Assembly (NCBI RefSeq): GCF_042643355.1
Contig: NZ_JBHRSS010000006.1
Location: 248,001-312,000, forward strand
DNA length: 64,000 nt
Direction: 5' to 3'
DNA from: Salinisphaera aquimarina
GTDB taxonomy: Bacteria; Pseudomonadota; Gammaproteobacteria; Nevskiales; Salinisphaeraceae
This document shows positions 8,666 through 17,542 of this stretch, piece after piece; position 1 is the stretch's first letter; the number at the start of each line of letters is the position of its first letter. Under the pieces are notes generated by a model, which had not been told where the DNA came from, made no database searches, and saw nothing but the letters and a program-made list of their open reading frames with translations. A program made the position numbers and the translations under genes.

Positions 8666-10249
8666 GTGAACACTCCTGCCCCGATCCGCCGCGCCCTGAT
8701 CAGCGTCTCAGACAAGACCGGCGTAGCCGACTTCGCCCGCACGCTGGCACAGGATCATGAGGTAGAGATCCTGTCCACCGGAGGCACGGCACGGGCGCTG
8801 CGCGACGCCGGCGTGGCGGTCATCGATGTGGCCGAACATACCGGCGCGCCGGAGATCATGGACGGGCGCGTCAAGACCCTGCATCCGAAGATCCACGGCG
8901 GCATTCTCGGCCGGCGCGGCACCGACGACGCGGTGATGGCCGAACAGGGCATCGCACCGATCGATCTCGTGGTGGTCAATCTCTACCCCTTCGAGCAGAC
9001 CGTCGCGCAACCCGATTGCAGCCGTGAGCAGGCGATCGAGACCATCGATATCGGGGGCCCGGCCATGCTGCGCGCGGCCGCCAAGAACCACGCCCATGTG
9101 ACCCTGGTCGTGGACAGCGCGGACTACGCGGCGGTGCTCGCGGACCTGGCCGCCCACGACAATGCGACCACCGAGGCCACGCGCCGACGTCTTGCCGCCA
9201 AGGGTTTTGCCCATACCGCGGCCTACGACCGCGCGATCGCCGACTACCTGAGCGCCGAGACTGTCGAACCCGCGCCATCCGACGAACTGCCGGCTCGGTT
9301 GGTGCCGGCCTTTCACAAGCGCCAGTCGCTGCGCTACGGCGAGAATCCGCATCAGCGCGCGGCCCTGTATGCCAGCGCACAGCCGGTCGCCGGCAGCCTC
9401 GTCGATGCCCGGGTCTGTCAGGGCAAGGAGCTGTCCTACAACAACCTCGCCGATGCCGACGCGGCGCTGGCCTGCGTGCGCGCATTTGACCAGGCACCGG
9501 CCTGTGTGATCGTCAAGCACGCCAATCCCTGCGGCGTCGCGGTCGCGCCCGATCTCAAAAGCGCGTATCAACGGGCGTTCGCCACTGACACGACATCGGC
9601 GTTTGGCGGCATCCTCGCGTTCAATCAGACCCTGGACGCCGCCACTGCCGAGCAGATCGTGGCCAACCAGTTCGCGGAAGTGATCCTGGCCCCGTATATC
9701 GACGACGCGGCACTCGCCGTGTTCGCCAAAAAGAAGAATCTGCGCGTGATCACCACCGGTGACACGGCCCGTCAGAGCGCTCCTGTCCTGACCATGAAAC
9801 AGATCGCCGGCGGCCTGCTGGTGCAGGAAGACGACGACCTACTCATCGACAACGACAAGCTGCAGGTCGTCACCCAGGCTACCCCGGACGGCACCCAGCT
9901 GCAGGATCTGATGTTTGCCTGGCGGGTGGCCAAGTTCGTGAAGTCGAATGCCATCGTCTATGCCCGCGCCGGTGCCACCATCGGCATCGGCGCCGGTCAG
10001 ATGAGCCGGGTCGACTCCGCCCGTATCGCCGGACTCAAGGCCAACGATGCCGGTCTGGAAGTGGCCGGCTCGGTGATGGCATCCGACGCATTCTTCCCGT
10101 TCCGGGACGGTCTCGATGCGGCGGCGAAAGCCGGCATACGGGCAGTGATTCAGCCCGGCGGCTCGATTCGTGACGACGAGGTGATCGCCGCCGCGGATGA
10201 AGCGGGCATTGCCATGCTATTCACCGGCCTGCGGCATTTTCGGCACTGA
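8666..10249 (+). CDS. purH: Bifunctional AICAR formyltransferase/IMP cyclohydrolase
   Basis: Catalyses the last two steps of de novo IMP synthesis. 527 residues, full length. The N-terminal IMP cyclohydrolase (MGS-like) domain covers about 1-200 (RALISVSDKTGVADFARTL, STGGTARALRDAGV, GRVKTLHPKIHGG). The C-terminal formyltransferase domain contains LRYGENPHQRAALY and the catalytic lysine-histidine pair in CVIVKHANPCG. The start is GTG at 8666. The gene stands alone; purD is not adjacent. Flux-wise it connects to purL further along the window. Confidence 0.97.
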   Translation: MNTPAPIRRALISVSDKTGVADFARTLAQDHEVEILSTGGTARALRDAGVAVIDVAEHTGAPEIMDGRVKTLHPKIHGGILGRRGTDDAVMAEQGIAPIDLVVVNLYPFEQTVAQPDCSREQAIETIDIGGPAMLRAAAKNHAHVTLVVDSADYAAVLADLAAHDNATTEATRRRLAAKGFAHTAAYDRAIADYLSAETVEPAPSDELPARLVPAFHKRQSLRYGENPHQRAALYASAQPVAGSLVDARVCQGKELSYNNLADADAALACVRAFDQAPACVIVKHANPCGVAVAPDLKSAYQRAFATDTTSAFGGILAFNQTLDAATAEQIVANQFAEVILAPYIDDAALAVFAKKKNLRVITTGDTARQSAPVLTMKQIAGGLLVQEDDDLLIDNDKLQVVTQATPDGTQLQDLMFAWRVAKFVKSNAIVYARAGATIGIGAGQMSRVDSARIAGLKANDAGLEVAGSVMASDAFFPFRDGLDAAAKAGIRAVIQPGGSIRDDEVIAAADEAGIAMLFTGLRHFRH

Positions 10250-10356
10250 CAGGAGTGGCCGGCCCGAGCGTTGTCAGCGCCGGGAAGCTGATTATCGGGG
10301 CAGCGCGTTTTTTGAATCCCGCCTGAATTCGTGGTACAAATTTCCCAATCGATTAT

Positions 10357-10370
10357 TAAACGATCGGTTA
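10357..10370. promoter_or_regulatory. Near-perfect palindrome upstream of oxidase gene
   Basis: TAAACGATCGGTTA, symmetric apart from one pair, with a TATAAA -10-like box starting eight bases after it (10378-10383). The palindrome overlaps the expected -35 region, as for a repressor site of TetR type. No regulator gene is adjacent. Confidence 0.4.
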
Positions 10371-10423
10371 GTCACGATATAAAGAGCGGCTTTCATAAGG
10401 TCGCCTGCTCAGGAGATAACACG

Positions 10424-13072
10424 ATGCGCCACCCCATCACCGCCGCGTCCGCGGCGGCCCTGCTGCTTGTCGGCAGCATGCCCGTATACGCAGGCCTGCT
10501 GGGCGACTTGCTCGACAAGGCCACCCCGCAGGAACAAGACAGCGCCGAAGCCGCGCCGACCACCGACAGCAGCGCCGATACGGGCGTGCTGGGCGGTCTG
10601 GTCGATGGTCTGACCCAGAAGCCGCAAAGCGATTCGGAGGCCGCCGCCACCCGTGACGGCGAGGATCCGACTCGGGTCGGCACGTTCAGCACGCCCTTCG
10701 CCGAACCCACCATCGTGGTCGACGGCAAGGCCGTGGCCACCGATGAACGCTGTCTGCCGAACGCCGAAGGCTCGTTGAACTGCAAGCCCGCGGCCGGCAC
10801 GCTCGCGGTGCTCGGTGGCGGTCGTTTCCTGTATCTGAACGCGCTGGAAGGCACCGAGAACGTGGAGCTGTCGATTGTCGCCGAGTTCGGTGAGGTATCG
10901 GTCAACGATCAGTCGCGCGTGCTCACCCTGGGTGACGGCGACACACCCTCCTGGGCGAAACCCACCCCGAATGACGCCGGCGCGAACCCGGACGGCAACG
11001 ACAGCACCACGCTGGCCGGCGCCCTGCCCGGCATTCCCGACGGCGCGCTCGATACCGCCGACAACACCGCCAAGAACGATGGCGCGCTGTTCTGCGCCGA
11101 CGTCGTATTCCTGGCCGACGGCAGCGTCATGGCCGTGGGCGGCACCGACTACTACACCGAGCCGGGTGTCGATGGCCTGCCGGTCGGCGTGGTCGAACTC
11201 GAGGGCCTGAAGAACTCGCGCATCTTCAACCCCGACGACAACACCTGGACCCAGAGCGGCGACATGAACTATGGCCGCTGGTATCCCTCGCTGGTCACGC
11301 TCGCCGACGGCGATGTATTCGTGGCCAGTGGCGTGACCAAGCTGCTCAAGCCGGTTTATCCCGAGAATCCGCTGAATTCGGGGCGTAACGTCACCCAGAC
11401 CGAAACCTACGATCTGGATACCGGCACCTGGACCGACAACGGCACCGCCGCCGAACGTTCGCTGCCGCTGTTCCCGCGTATGCACCTGCTGCCCAACGGT
11501 CAGGTCTACTACAACGCCGGCGGTCAGGCCTTCAACCCCTTCGGTCAGGCCTATGATCAGGCGCTGTGGAACATCATCGGCGCCTATGACCCGCAGACCC
11601 AGACATGGACCGATCTCGGCTACGCCGGCCTGCCGCTGGAGTTCAACCAGCTCGGTCTGAGTGCGTTGAGCACCACCCTCAACCCCACCAACGTCAATCC
11701 GGAACAGACCCAGCGCCTGCTCGGCGATCTGGTCGGCCAGACGCTGACCAACCCCACCGGCGCAATCGAAGGTCTGCTGGATACGCCGGTCGATGGCCGC
11801 GCACTGGAGCGCACGATCGGTTCCGGCATGCGTGGTTCGACGTTCTCGGCCATGCTGCCGCTGCGTCCGGACGCCAACGGCGGCTACCACGACGCCCAGT
11901 TCCTGACCGCGGGCGGCGTACCGACCTACGTGACGGTGGGCAGCCCCGGTGGCTATCTGCCGATCTCGTCCTCGCGTATCGACACGGTCACGGTCAACGG
12001 CGATGACATGGAATATTCATCGCGCCTGACCGCGCCGCTCAACGAGCCGCGCTGGTACAGCTATTCCGTGGTCATGCCGGATGACGGCGTCATGATCTTC
12101 TCCGGCGGCAATCGCGACGGCGTAGTCGTGCCCGGCCTGGAAGGCGCCTATCGCCAGTCCGAGCGCTTCGACCCGAAGACCGAGACCTGGCAGCTGATGG
12201 CCACGGCGCACCGCAAGCGCACGTACCACAACATGGCCGCCCTGATGCCGGACGGCCGCATCATCATCGGCGGTCATTCGCCGATCAACACGGCCTATGC
12301 CTCGAACATCAACTTCGACAGCCTGGGCCTGGCGGACTACCAGAGCCGCGACCCATCCTTCGAAATCTACACGCCGCCCTACGCCATGCGTGACGATCGC
12401 CCGGCGATCCAGAGCGCGCCGACCGAGCTGTCGACCGACGGTGGCACCTTCACGGTCAGCGTGAACCGTGGCGACGTCGACGAAGCCATGCTCATCCGTC
12501 GCACCGCGACCACCCATCTCGTCGACGGCGACCAGCGTGCGGTCGTACTGCCGATCACGTCGCGCAGCGGCAACACGTTGACGCTGCAGATGACCGACAA
12601 TCCGGCGGTTCTGCCCCCGGGCCAGTACATGCTGTTCGTCAGCTACGAGGCCCAGGACGGCATGCGTCTGCCGTCGGTTTCCGCTCCGGTCACCATTCTG
12701 CGTAACAGCGCCAATGAGGAAGCCATCGAGCAGCCCGAGCCGGCCGTGGTCGAGAACACGCCTCAGGCCACGACGGTGGGCGGTCTGCTCAGGGGCGACC
12801 TGAGTGCCGATCAACTCCAACAGTTGAACTCGGGCGTATCGCCACTGCTGCCGGTCACCGACCTGCTCTCCGGCGTGACCAGCGTCATCCCCGGCCCCAG
12901 CACCCTTATCGAGGGCGCACCGGAAACAGCCGCCGAGCTCGGCGGTGCCGGCCAGCGTGGCGGCTCGATCCTCGGCGACACGGTGACCAGCCTGCCGGGT
13001 GCGGCAACTGGCCTGCTGCAGGACCTGGGTAGCGCCGCGCAGCAGGGCGACACGACGACATCTGACGAATGA
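10424..13072 (+). CDS. Secreted galactose-oxidase-like copper radical oxidase
   Basis: An 882-residue predicted exported protein with a kelch-type beta-propeller and a C-terminal galactose-oxidase-like (DUF1929) Ig domain. The signal peptide ends near MPVYAG. Residues matching the copper-radical site of galactose/glyoxal oxidases are all present: Cys224 (ALFCADVVFLADG) and Tyr287 (GRWYPSLVTLADG) for the thioether cofactor, Tyr601-His602 (RTYHNMAALMPDG) and His698 (TTHLVDGDQR) for copper. Known family members oxidise alcohols or aldehydes to give hydrogen peroxide; the substrate here is unknown. N- and C-terminal tails (about 20-85 and 765-882) are Leu/Gly/Asp-rich with LLGDLL-like repeats and are unusual. 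ATG 10424 has AGGAG upstream; an earlier in-frame ATG at 10331 would bury the signal peptide. Its stop overlaps the next gene by ATGA. Confidence 0.82.
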   Translation: MRHPITAASAAALLLVGSMPVYAGLLGDLLDKATPQEQDSAEAAPTTDSSADTGVLGGLVDGLTQKPQSDSEAAATRDGEDPTRVGTFSTPFAEPTIVVDGKAVATDERCLPNAEGSLNCKPAAGTLAVLGGGRFLYLNALEGTENVELSIVAEFGEVSVNDQSRVLTLGDGDTPSWAKPTPNDAGANPDGNDSTTLAGALPGIPDGALDTADNTAKNDGALFCADVVFLADGSVMAVGGTDYYTEPGVDGLPVGVVELEGLKNSRIFNPDDNTWTQSGDMNYGRWYPSLVTLADGDVFVASGVTKLLKPVYPENPLNSGRNVTQTETYDLDTGTWTDNGTAAERSLPLFPRMHLLPNGQVYYNAGGQAFNPFGQAYDQALWNIIGAYDPQTQTWTDLGYAGLPLEFNQLGLSALSTTLNPTNVNPEQTQRLLGDLVGQTLTNPTGAIEGLLDTPVDGRALERTIGSGMRGSTFSAMLPLRPDANGGYHDAQFLTAGGVPTYVTVGSPGGYLPISSSRIDTVTVNGDDMEYSSRLTAPLNEPRWYSYSVVMPDDGVMIFSGGNRDGVVVPGLEGAYRQSERFDPKTETWQLMATAHRKRTYHNMAALMPDGRIIIGGHSPINTAYASNINFDSLGLADYQSRDPSFEIYTPPYAMRDDRPAIQSAPTELSTDGGTFTVSVNRGDVDEAMLIRRTATTHLVDGDQRAVVLPITSRSGNTLTLQMTDNPAVLPPGQYMLFVSYEAQDGMRLPSVSAPVTILRNSANEEAIEQPEPAVVENTPQATTVGGLLRGDLSADQLQQLNSGVSPLLPVTDLLSGVTSVIPGPSTLIEGAPETAAELGGAGQRGGSILGDTVTSLPGAATGLLQDLGSAAQQGDTTTSDE

Positions 13073-14097
13073 TGTCGTGGGTTAGCCCTACAAGCCGGCT
13101 CGCGTTTGCGAGCCGGCTTTTTCTCGCCTGCATGCTTGTCGCAAGCCCAGGCCTTGTTCATGCCCACGGCGGCGATGAGGACGGCGAAGCCGAGGTCCGC
13201 GCGGTGCTCGACCCGTTGCCGGCCGCGCTGGCCGGCATTCACGTTCAGTTGCGTCGAACACTGGCGCCGCAGTTGCTGGTGGCCAACACCGGCGACCGAC
13301 TGCTGGTGATCGAGGACGAAAACGGCCGCGATTTTCTGCGTATCGGCAAAGGCCGGGTCGACGGCGATCTGGGCAACGCCGCTTTTCATCGCACCAATAC
13401 ACTCATGGCGCCCGGCGCGTTTTCGGCCGACGCCTCACAGGCGCCAAACTGGCAGACCGTCGAGGACAGCCCGAACTGGGGCTGGTTCGATCTGCGCCTG
13501 CGCACGGACGCTGTCGCGGTACCCCATGCGGTCGTCGACAAGGGCGAGAAAGCCCGCGTCAGCCAGTGGTCGATCCCGGTGCGCTATGGCGACACCGAAA
13601 GCGCGATCAGCGGCCACTTCGAGTTCGTACCGCCGGCGCGCGGCATTATCGAAGCACGGGTCACCGACGCCGGGGCACTATCGGCCAGCGCCGTTGTCCG
13701 CGCCATGAGCGGCAGCGCCCGCCCCGGCATGTTCGTGTCCTATCGCGGCAAGGAGCCACTGGTGGTGATGGGGACCGAGGGCGAAGCGTTTCTGCGCTTT
13801 TCCGACGCCGGTGTCGATGCCAACCGGGCCAGCCCGACCTGGGCCAGCGTACGCCCCTCGGGCACGCCCGAGGCGGTCGCACCGAGCGATGCACCGCAAT
13901 GGGCGAACCTGTCGGCCAGCGCGACCTACGGCTGGATCGAGCCCCGGGCCGCCTATGCCGGCACCCCGCCGGACGCGGACGAGCAAAGCGTGGTCAAGCG
14001 CTGGCAGATCCCGATCCAGGTCGGCGATCGGAAGGGTGCCATCCAGGGCGTTACCGAGTGGCAGCCGGTCACGCCCCTCGCCAAGTCAGGCCATTGA
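13069..14097 (+). CDS. Exported two-repeat protein of unknown function
   Basis: A 342-residue protein with a signal peptide cut near GLVHA-HGGDED. Two tandem copies of one domain are visible: about residues 60-185 (VANTGDRLLVIEDENGRDFL, PNWGWFDLRL, WSIPVRYG) and 225-335 (VSYRGKEPLVVMGTEGEAFL, ATYGWIEPR, WQIPIQVG). The same sequence pattern is familiar from actinobacterial membrane-anchored proteins of unknown role. It overlaps the copper oxidase gene by four bases, so co-expression is likely, perhaps as a periplasmic or surface partner. A terminator-shaped repeat lies inside its signal-peptide codons; starting at the later ATG 13132 would remove most of the signal peptide, so 13069 or 13072 is preferred. 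Confidence 0.7.
   Translation: MMSWVSPTSRLAFASRLFLACMLVASPGLVHAHGGDEDGEAEVRAVLDPLPAALAGIHVQLRRTLAPQLLVANTGDRLLVIEDENGRDFLRIGKGRVDGDLGNAAFHRTNTLMAPGAFSADASQAPNWQTVEDSPNWGWFDLRLRTDAVAVPHAVVDKGEKARVSQWSIPVRYGDTESAISGHFEFVPPARGIIEARVTDAGALSASAVVRAMSGSARPGMFVSYRGKEPLVVMGTEGEAFLRFSDAGVDANRASPTWASVRPSGTPEAVAPSDAPQWANLSASATYGWIEPRAAYAGTPPDADEQSVVKRWQIPIQVGDRKGAIQGVTEWQPVTPLAKSGH
13092..13122 (+). terminator. Terminator-like hairpin inside signal-peptide codons
   Basis: Perfect 12-base stem AAGCCGGCTCGC-gttt-GCGAGCCGGCTT followed by a run of T. It lies 20 bases past the copper oxidase stop and within codons 8-18 of the overlapping downstream gene. It may terminate most transcripts and so limit expression of the second gene. 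Confidence 0.75.
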
Positions 14098-14102
14098 GAT
14101 AC

Positions 14103-14130
14103 GGGCACGGGTGACCCCGTGCCCTTTCTT
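14103..14130 (+). terminator. Intrinsic terminator, end of oxidase operon
   Basis: Nine-base stem GGGCACGGG-tgac-CCCGTGCCC followed by TTTCTT, six bases after the stop of the two-repeat protein and before the convergent yjbQ gene. Confidence 0.8.
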
Positions 14131-14148
14131 CCAGAGCGTCAATACGCC

Positions 14149-14562
14149 CTACCCGGCGCTCAGCAGCGTGACCACGACCTCGCGCCTGTGTGTGGCGCTG
14201 CGATGCTCATAGAGATAGATCCCTTGCCAGGTGCCCAGATTGAGCGCGCCGTCGGTTATGGGCACGCTCAGATCCATACCGGTGAGAATGCTGCGGATAT
14301 GACCGGGCATGTCATCGGGGCCTTCCATATCGTGCTCGAACATCGGATCGCCGTCGACGACGGTCTTGGCCATCCAGCGTTCGACGTCCGCGCGCACGCT
14401 CGGATCGGCGTTTTCGCAGATCATCAGCGAAGCGGAGGTATGACGGATGAACACATGGCACACGCCGGTGTTCACCCCCTTGTCGCGCACCACACGCTGC
14501 ACATCGGCGGTGATATCGCGCGTCGAGCGCCCCGGCGTGTCGAAAGTCAGCGTTTCCTGCAT
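14149..14562 (-). CDS. yjbQ: YjbQ family protein (UPF0047)
   Basis: A 137-residue compact beta protein of a family annotated as a secondary thiamine-phosphate synthase activity, physiological role uncertain. Family signatures are VCHVFIRHTSASLMICENAD, MPGHIRSILTG and LGTWQGIYLYEHR. It sits alone, convergent with the two-repeat gene and about 60 bases upstream of the end of gatB on the other side; no operon partner is evident. Confidence 0.92.
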   Translation of the reverse strand: MQETLTFDTPGRSTRDITADVQRVVRDKGVNTGVCHVFIRHTSASLMICENADPSVRADVERWMAKTVVDGDPMFEHDMEGPDDMPGHIRSILTGMDLSVPITDGALNLGTWQGIYLYEHRSATHRREVVVTLLSAG

Positions 14563-14621
14563 CGATAACTCGAAAGCGGTTCGTGGATGATGGCCCCGAG
14601 TCTAACGCGGGTGGCGATCCA

Positions 14622-16082
14622 CTACAGCGCGTCGAGCTTGGCGACCAGCCGCTGATTGACGTCCTTGGGGTTGGCCTTGCCCTTCGATGCCTTCATGACC
14701 TGGCCCACGAGGAAACCCACGATCTTGGTCTTGCCTTCCTTGTACTGGGCCACCTGGTCCGGATTGCTGGCAATGACGTCATCCACGAACGCCTCGATCG
14801 CGCCGGTATCGGTGATCTGTTTCAAGCCCCGCGCCTCGATCACGGCATCCGCACTATCGCCTTCGCCGGCGAACAGGGCCTCGAACACGTCCTTGCCGAT
14901 CTTGCCGGAGATGGTGTTGTCGTTGATGCGCGCGATCAGTCCACCGAGCTGGGCCGCACTCACCGGCGACTGCGCGATCGACAGACCCTCGCGATTGAGC
15001 GCACCGGACAGCTCGCCGGTGATCCAGTTCACCGCCGGCTTGCCGACACTTCTGGCGTCACCGGGGCAGGCCGCGACCGTGGCTTCGAAATAATCAGCCG
15101 TTGCGCGCGAGACCGTCAGGCTTGCCGCGTCCTGTGCGGAAAGCGCGTATTCGTCCTCGAAGCGAGCCCGCTTGGCATCGGGCAGTTCGGGCAGATCGGC
15201 ACGGGCGGCGTCGATGAAGGCCTGATCGATCGCTACCGGCAGCAGATCCGGATCGGGGAAATAACGGTAGTCGTGCGCCTCTTCCTTGCTGCGCATGCTG
15301 CGCGTCTCGTCGGCATCCGGATCGTAGAGGCGGGTTTCCTGCACGATCGTGCCACCGGATTCGAGCACATCGATCTGGCGTTCGACTTCGAATTCGATCG
15401 CTTTTTCCAGAAACCGGAACGAGTTGACGTTCTTGGTCTCGGTACGGGTGCCGAACTCGGCCTGCCCGCGCGGGCGCACGGATACATTGGCGTCGACGCG
15501 AAACGAGCCTTCCTGCATGTTGCCGTCGCAGATCCCCAGATACTGCACCAGTGCGTGCAGCTTGCGGGCGTAGGCCACCGCTTCCGCGGCGCTGGTCATC
15601 TCGGGTTCGGACACGCATTCCACCAGCGGCGTGCCGGCGCGATTGAGATCGATACCGGTTTCGCGATCGAACGCCTCGTGCAACGACTTGCCGGCATCTT
15701 CCTCGAGATGCGCGCGGGTGATGCCGACCCGTTTTTCCACGCCGTCAGCAGTGACGATATCCAGATGTCCACCGGCCACGATCGGCAGCTCGAACTGACT
15801 GATCTGATAGCCCTTGGGCAGATCCGGATAGAAATAATGCTTGCGCGCGAACACCGACTTCGGCGCGATATCGGCGTCGATGGCGAGCCCGAACATCGTC
15901 GCCATGCGAATGACGTTGGCATTGATCACCGGCAATACGCCCGGCAAGGCCACGTCGACCGCGCTGGCCTGGGTATTGGGCTCGGCGCCGTAGGCGGTCG
16001 GGGCCGACGAGAATATCTTGCTGCGCGTGGCGAGCTGGATATGCACTTCCAGCCCGATCACGGTTTCCCACTGTGTGGCCAT
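14622..16082 (-). CDS. gatB: Asp-tRNA(Asn)/Glu-tRNA(Gln) amidotransferase subunit B
   Basis: A 486-residue subunit that phosphorylates misacylated tRNA and positions it for amidation. It starts WETVIGLEVHIQLATRSKIF, contains VDVALPGVLPVINANVI, GYQISQFELPI and DLNRAGTPLVECVSEPE, and ends in the C-terminal YqeY-like tail (KGKANPKDVNQRLVAKLDAL). It is the last gene of gatC-gatA-gatB on the minus strand; the ATG shares one base with the gatA stop. Presence of the full set means the cell can make Asn-tRNA or Gln-tRNA by transamidation. Confidence 0.97.
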   Translation of the reverse strand: MATQWETVIGLEVHIQLATRSKIFSSAPTAYGAEPNTQASAVDVALPGVLPVINANVIRMATMFGLAIDADIAPKSVFARKHYFYPDLPKGYQISQFELPIVAGGHLDIVTADGVEKRVGITRAHLEEDAGKSLHEAFDRETGIDLNRAGTPLVECVSEPEMTSAAEAVAYARKLHALVQYLGICDGNMQEGSFRVDANVSVRPRGQAEFGTRTETKNVNSFRFLEKAIEFEVERQIDVLESGGTIVQETRLYDPDADETRSMRSKEEAHDYRYFPDPDLLPVAIDQAFIDAARADLPELPDAKRARFEDEYALSAQDAASLTVSRATADYFEATVAACPGDARSVGKPAVNWITGELSGALNREGLSIAQSPVSAAQLGGLIARINDNTISGKIGKDVFEALFAGEGDSADAVIEARGLKQITDTGAIEAFVDDVIASNPDQVAQYKEGKTKIVGFLVGQVMKASKGKANPKDVNQRLVAKLDAL

Positions 16083-17542
16083 TATTCGAACCCCGCCGGA
16101 CGCTGCGTGTGCCAGTCGGTCGCCTGCTGGAAGGCATGCGCCGCATTGAGCAGCCGCCCCTCCTCGAACCAGGGGGCAAGCAGCTGCAGCCCGACCGGCA
16201 GGCCGTCGACGAAGCCCGCGGGCACCGACATGCCGGGAATACCGGCCAGGCTCGCCGGCAGCGTGTAGACATCGTTGAGATACATCGAGACCGGGTCGTC
16301 GACCATTTCGCCGAGGCGGAACGCCGGTGCCTGGGTCACGGGGGCCGCGATCAGATCCACGTCCGTGAATGCGGCGTGAAAATCATTGGCGATCAGTCGG
16401 CGTGTCTTCTGCGCCTTCAGGTAATAGGCGTCGTAATAGCCGGCCGAGAGCACATAGGCGCCGATCATGATCCGGCGCTGAACCTCGCGGCCGAAGCCCT
16501 CGCCGCGCGAGCGCGTGTACAGATCCTCGAGATCGACCGGATTGGCGCAGCGATAGCCATAGCGCACGCCGTCGAAGCGGGCCAGATTCGAGGACGCCTC
16601 GGCGGGCGCGAGCACATAATACGTGGACAGCGCCAGTTCCGTATGCGGCAGCTCGATATCGACGACGACGGCGCCACGCTGCTCGAGTTGCGCAATCGCG
16701 GTCTCGAGCACCCGGCGGCTTTCGTCCTGGAGACCTTCGGCAAAATATTCCTTCGGCAGGCCGATCCGCAGGCCGGCGATATCGCCGGTCAGCGCCGCGG
16801 CATAGTCCGGCACGTCGCGCTCCACGCTGGTGGAGTCGCGCGCGTCGAAGCCCGCCATGGCCTGCAGCACCTGGGCACAATCCTCGGCCGATCGGGCAAT
16901 ACAGCCGCCCTGGTCGAGGCTGGAGGCGAAGGCGATCATGCCGTAGCGCGACACGCGGCCGTAGGTCGGCTTGATGCCGGTCACGCCGCACAGCGCCGCC
17001 GGCTGGCGAATCGAGCCGCCGGTATCGGTACCGGTCGCGGCCGGCGCCAGGCCGGCCGCGACCGCCGCCGCCGAGCCGCCGGAAGAACCACCCGGCACAC
17101 AGGCATTGTTCCACGGGTTCTTCACCGGGCCGTAGAAGCTGTTTTCGTTCGACGAGCCCATGGCGAACTCGTCCATATTGGCTTTGCCGAGGGTGACCGT
17201 GCCGGCGCGGTCCAGACGCTCGACCGCATCGGCATCATAGGGCGCGACGAAGTTGTCCAACATGCGCGACCCACAGCTCGTGCGAACGCCCTGGGTACAG
17301 AAGATATCCTTGTGGAGGATCGGCAGGCCCGCCAGCGTGCCGGATCCTTGCTTGTCGACGGCCGCCGCCTGTTCGCGTGCGCGCTCTTCGCAGACGCTGA
17401 TCAGGCTGTTGAGCGCGCCGTCGTGGTCGCCGATACGGCCCAGAAAATGCTCGGTCAGCTCGGCGGCGCTCACGCTGGCGTCCGCGCGTCGAGCCAGCAA
17501 CTCTCGCACGCTCAGGCGATGGAAATCGTGGCGCGGGCTCAT
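16082..17542 (-). CDS. gatA: Asp-tRNA(Asn)/Glu-tRNA(Gln) amidotransferase subunit A
   Basis: A 486-residue amidase that releases ammonia from glutamine for the GatCAB complex. The amidase-signature catalytic triad region is visible: the lysine in LPILHKDIFCT, and the serines in PGGSSGGSAAAVAAG and GTDTGGSIRQPAALCG. It overlaps gatC by four bases and gatB by one, so the three subunits are translationally coupled. Confidence 0.97.
   Translation of the reverse strand: MSPRHDFHRLSVRELLARRADASVSAAELTEHFLGRIGDHDGALNSLISVCEERAREQAAAVDKQGSGTLAGLPILHKDIFCTQGVRTSCGSRMLDNFVAPYDADAVERLDRAGTVTLGKANMDEFAMGSSNENSFYGPVKNPWNNACVPGGSSGGSAAAVAAGLAPAATGTDTGGSIRQPAALCGVTGIKPTYGRVSRYGMIAFASSLDQGGCIARSAEDCAQVLQAMAGFDARDSTSVERDVPDYAAALTGDIAGLRIGLPKEYFAEGLQDESRRVLETAIAQLEQRGAVVVDIELPHTELALSTYYVLAPAEASSNLARFDGVRYGYRCANPVDLEDLYTRSRGEGFGREVQRRIMIGAYVLSAGYYDAYYLKAQKTRRLIANDFHAAFTDVDLIAAPVTQAPAFRLGEMVDDPVSMYLNDVYTLPASLAGIPGMSVPAGFVDGLPVGLQLLAPWFEEGRLLNAAHAFQQATDWHTQRPAGFE

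Noticed and set aside
10244..10300. Possible terminator after purH
   Set aside because: Imperfect arms (CTGACA...TGTCAG) without a T tract; too weak to call.
14583..16268. 561-codon plus-strand open frame
   Set aside because: Exact antisense of gatB, which has full family similarity.
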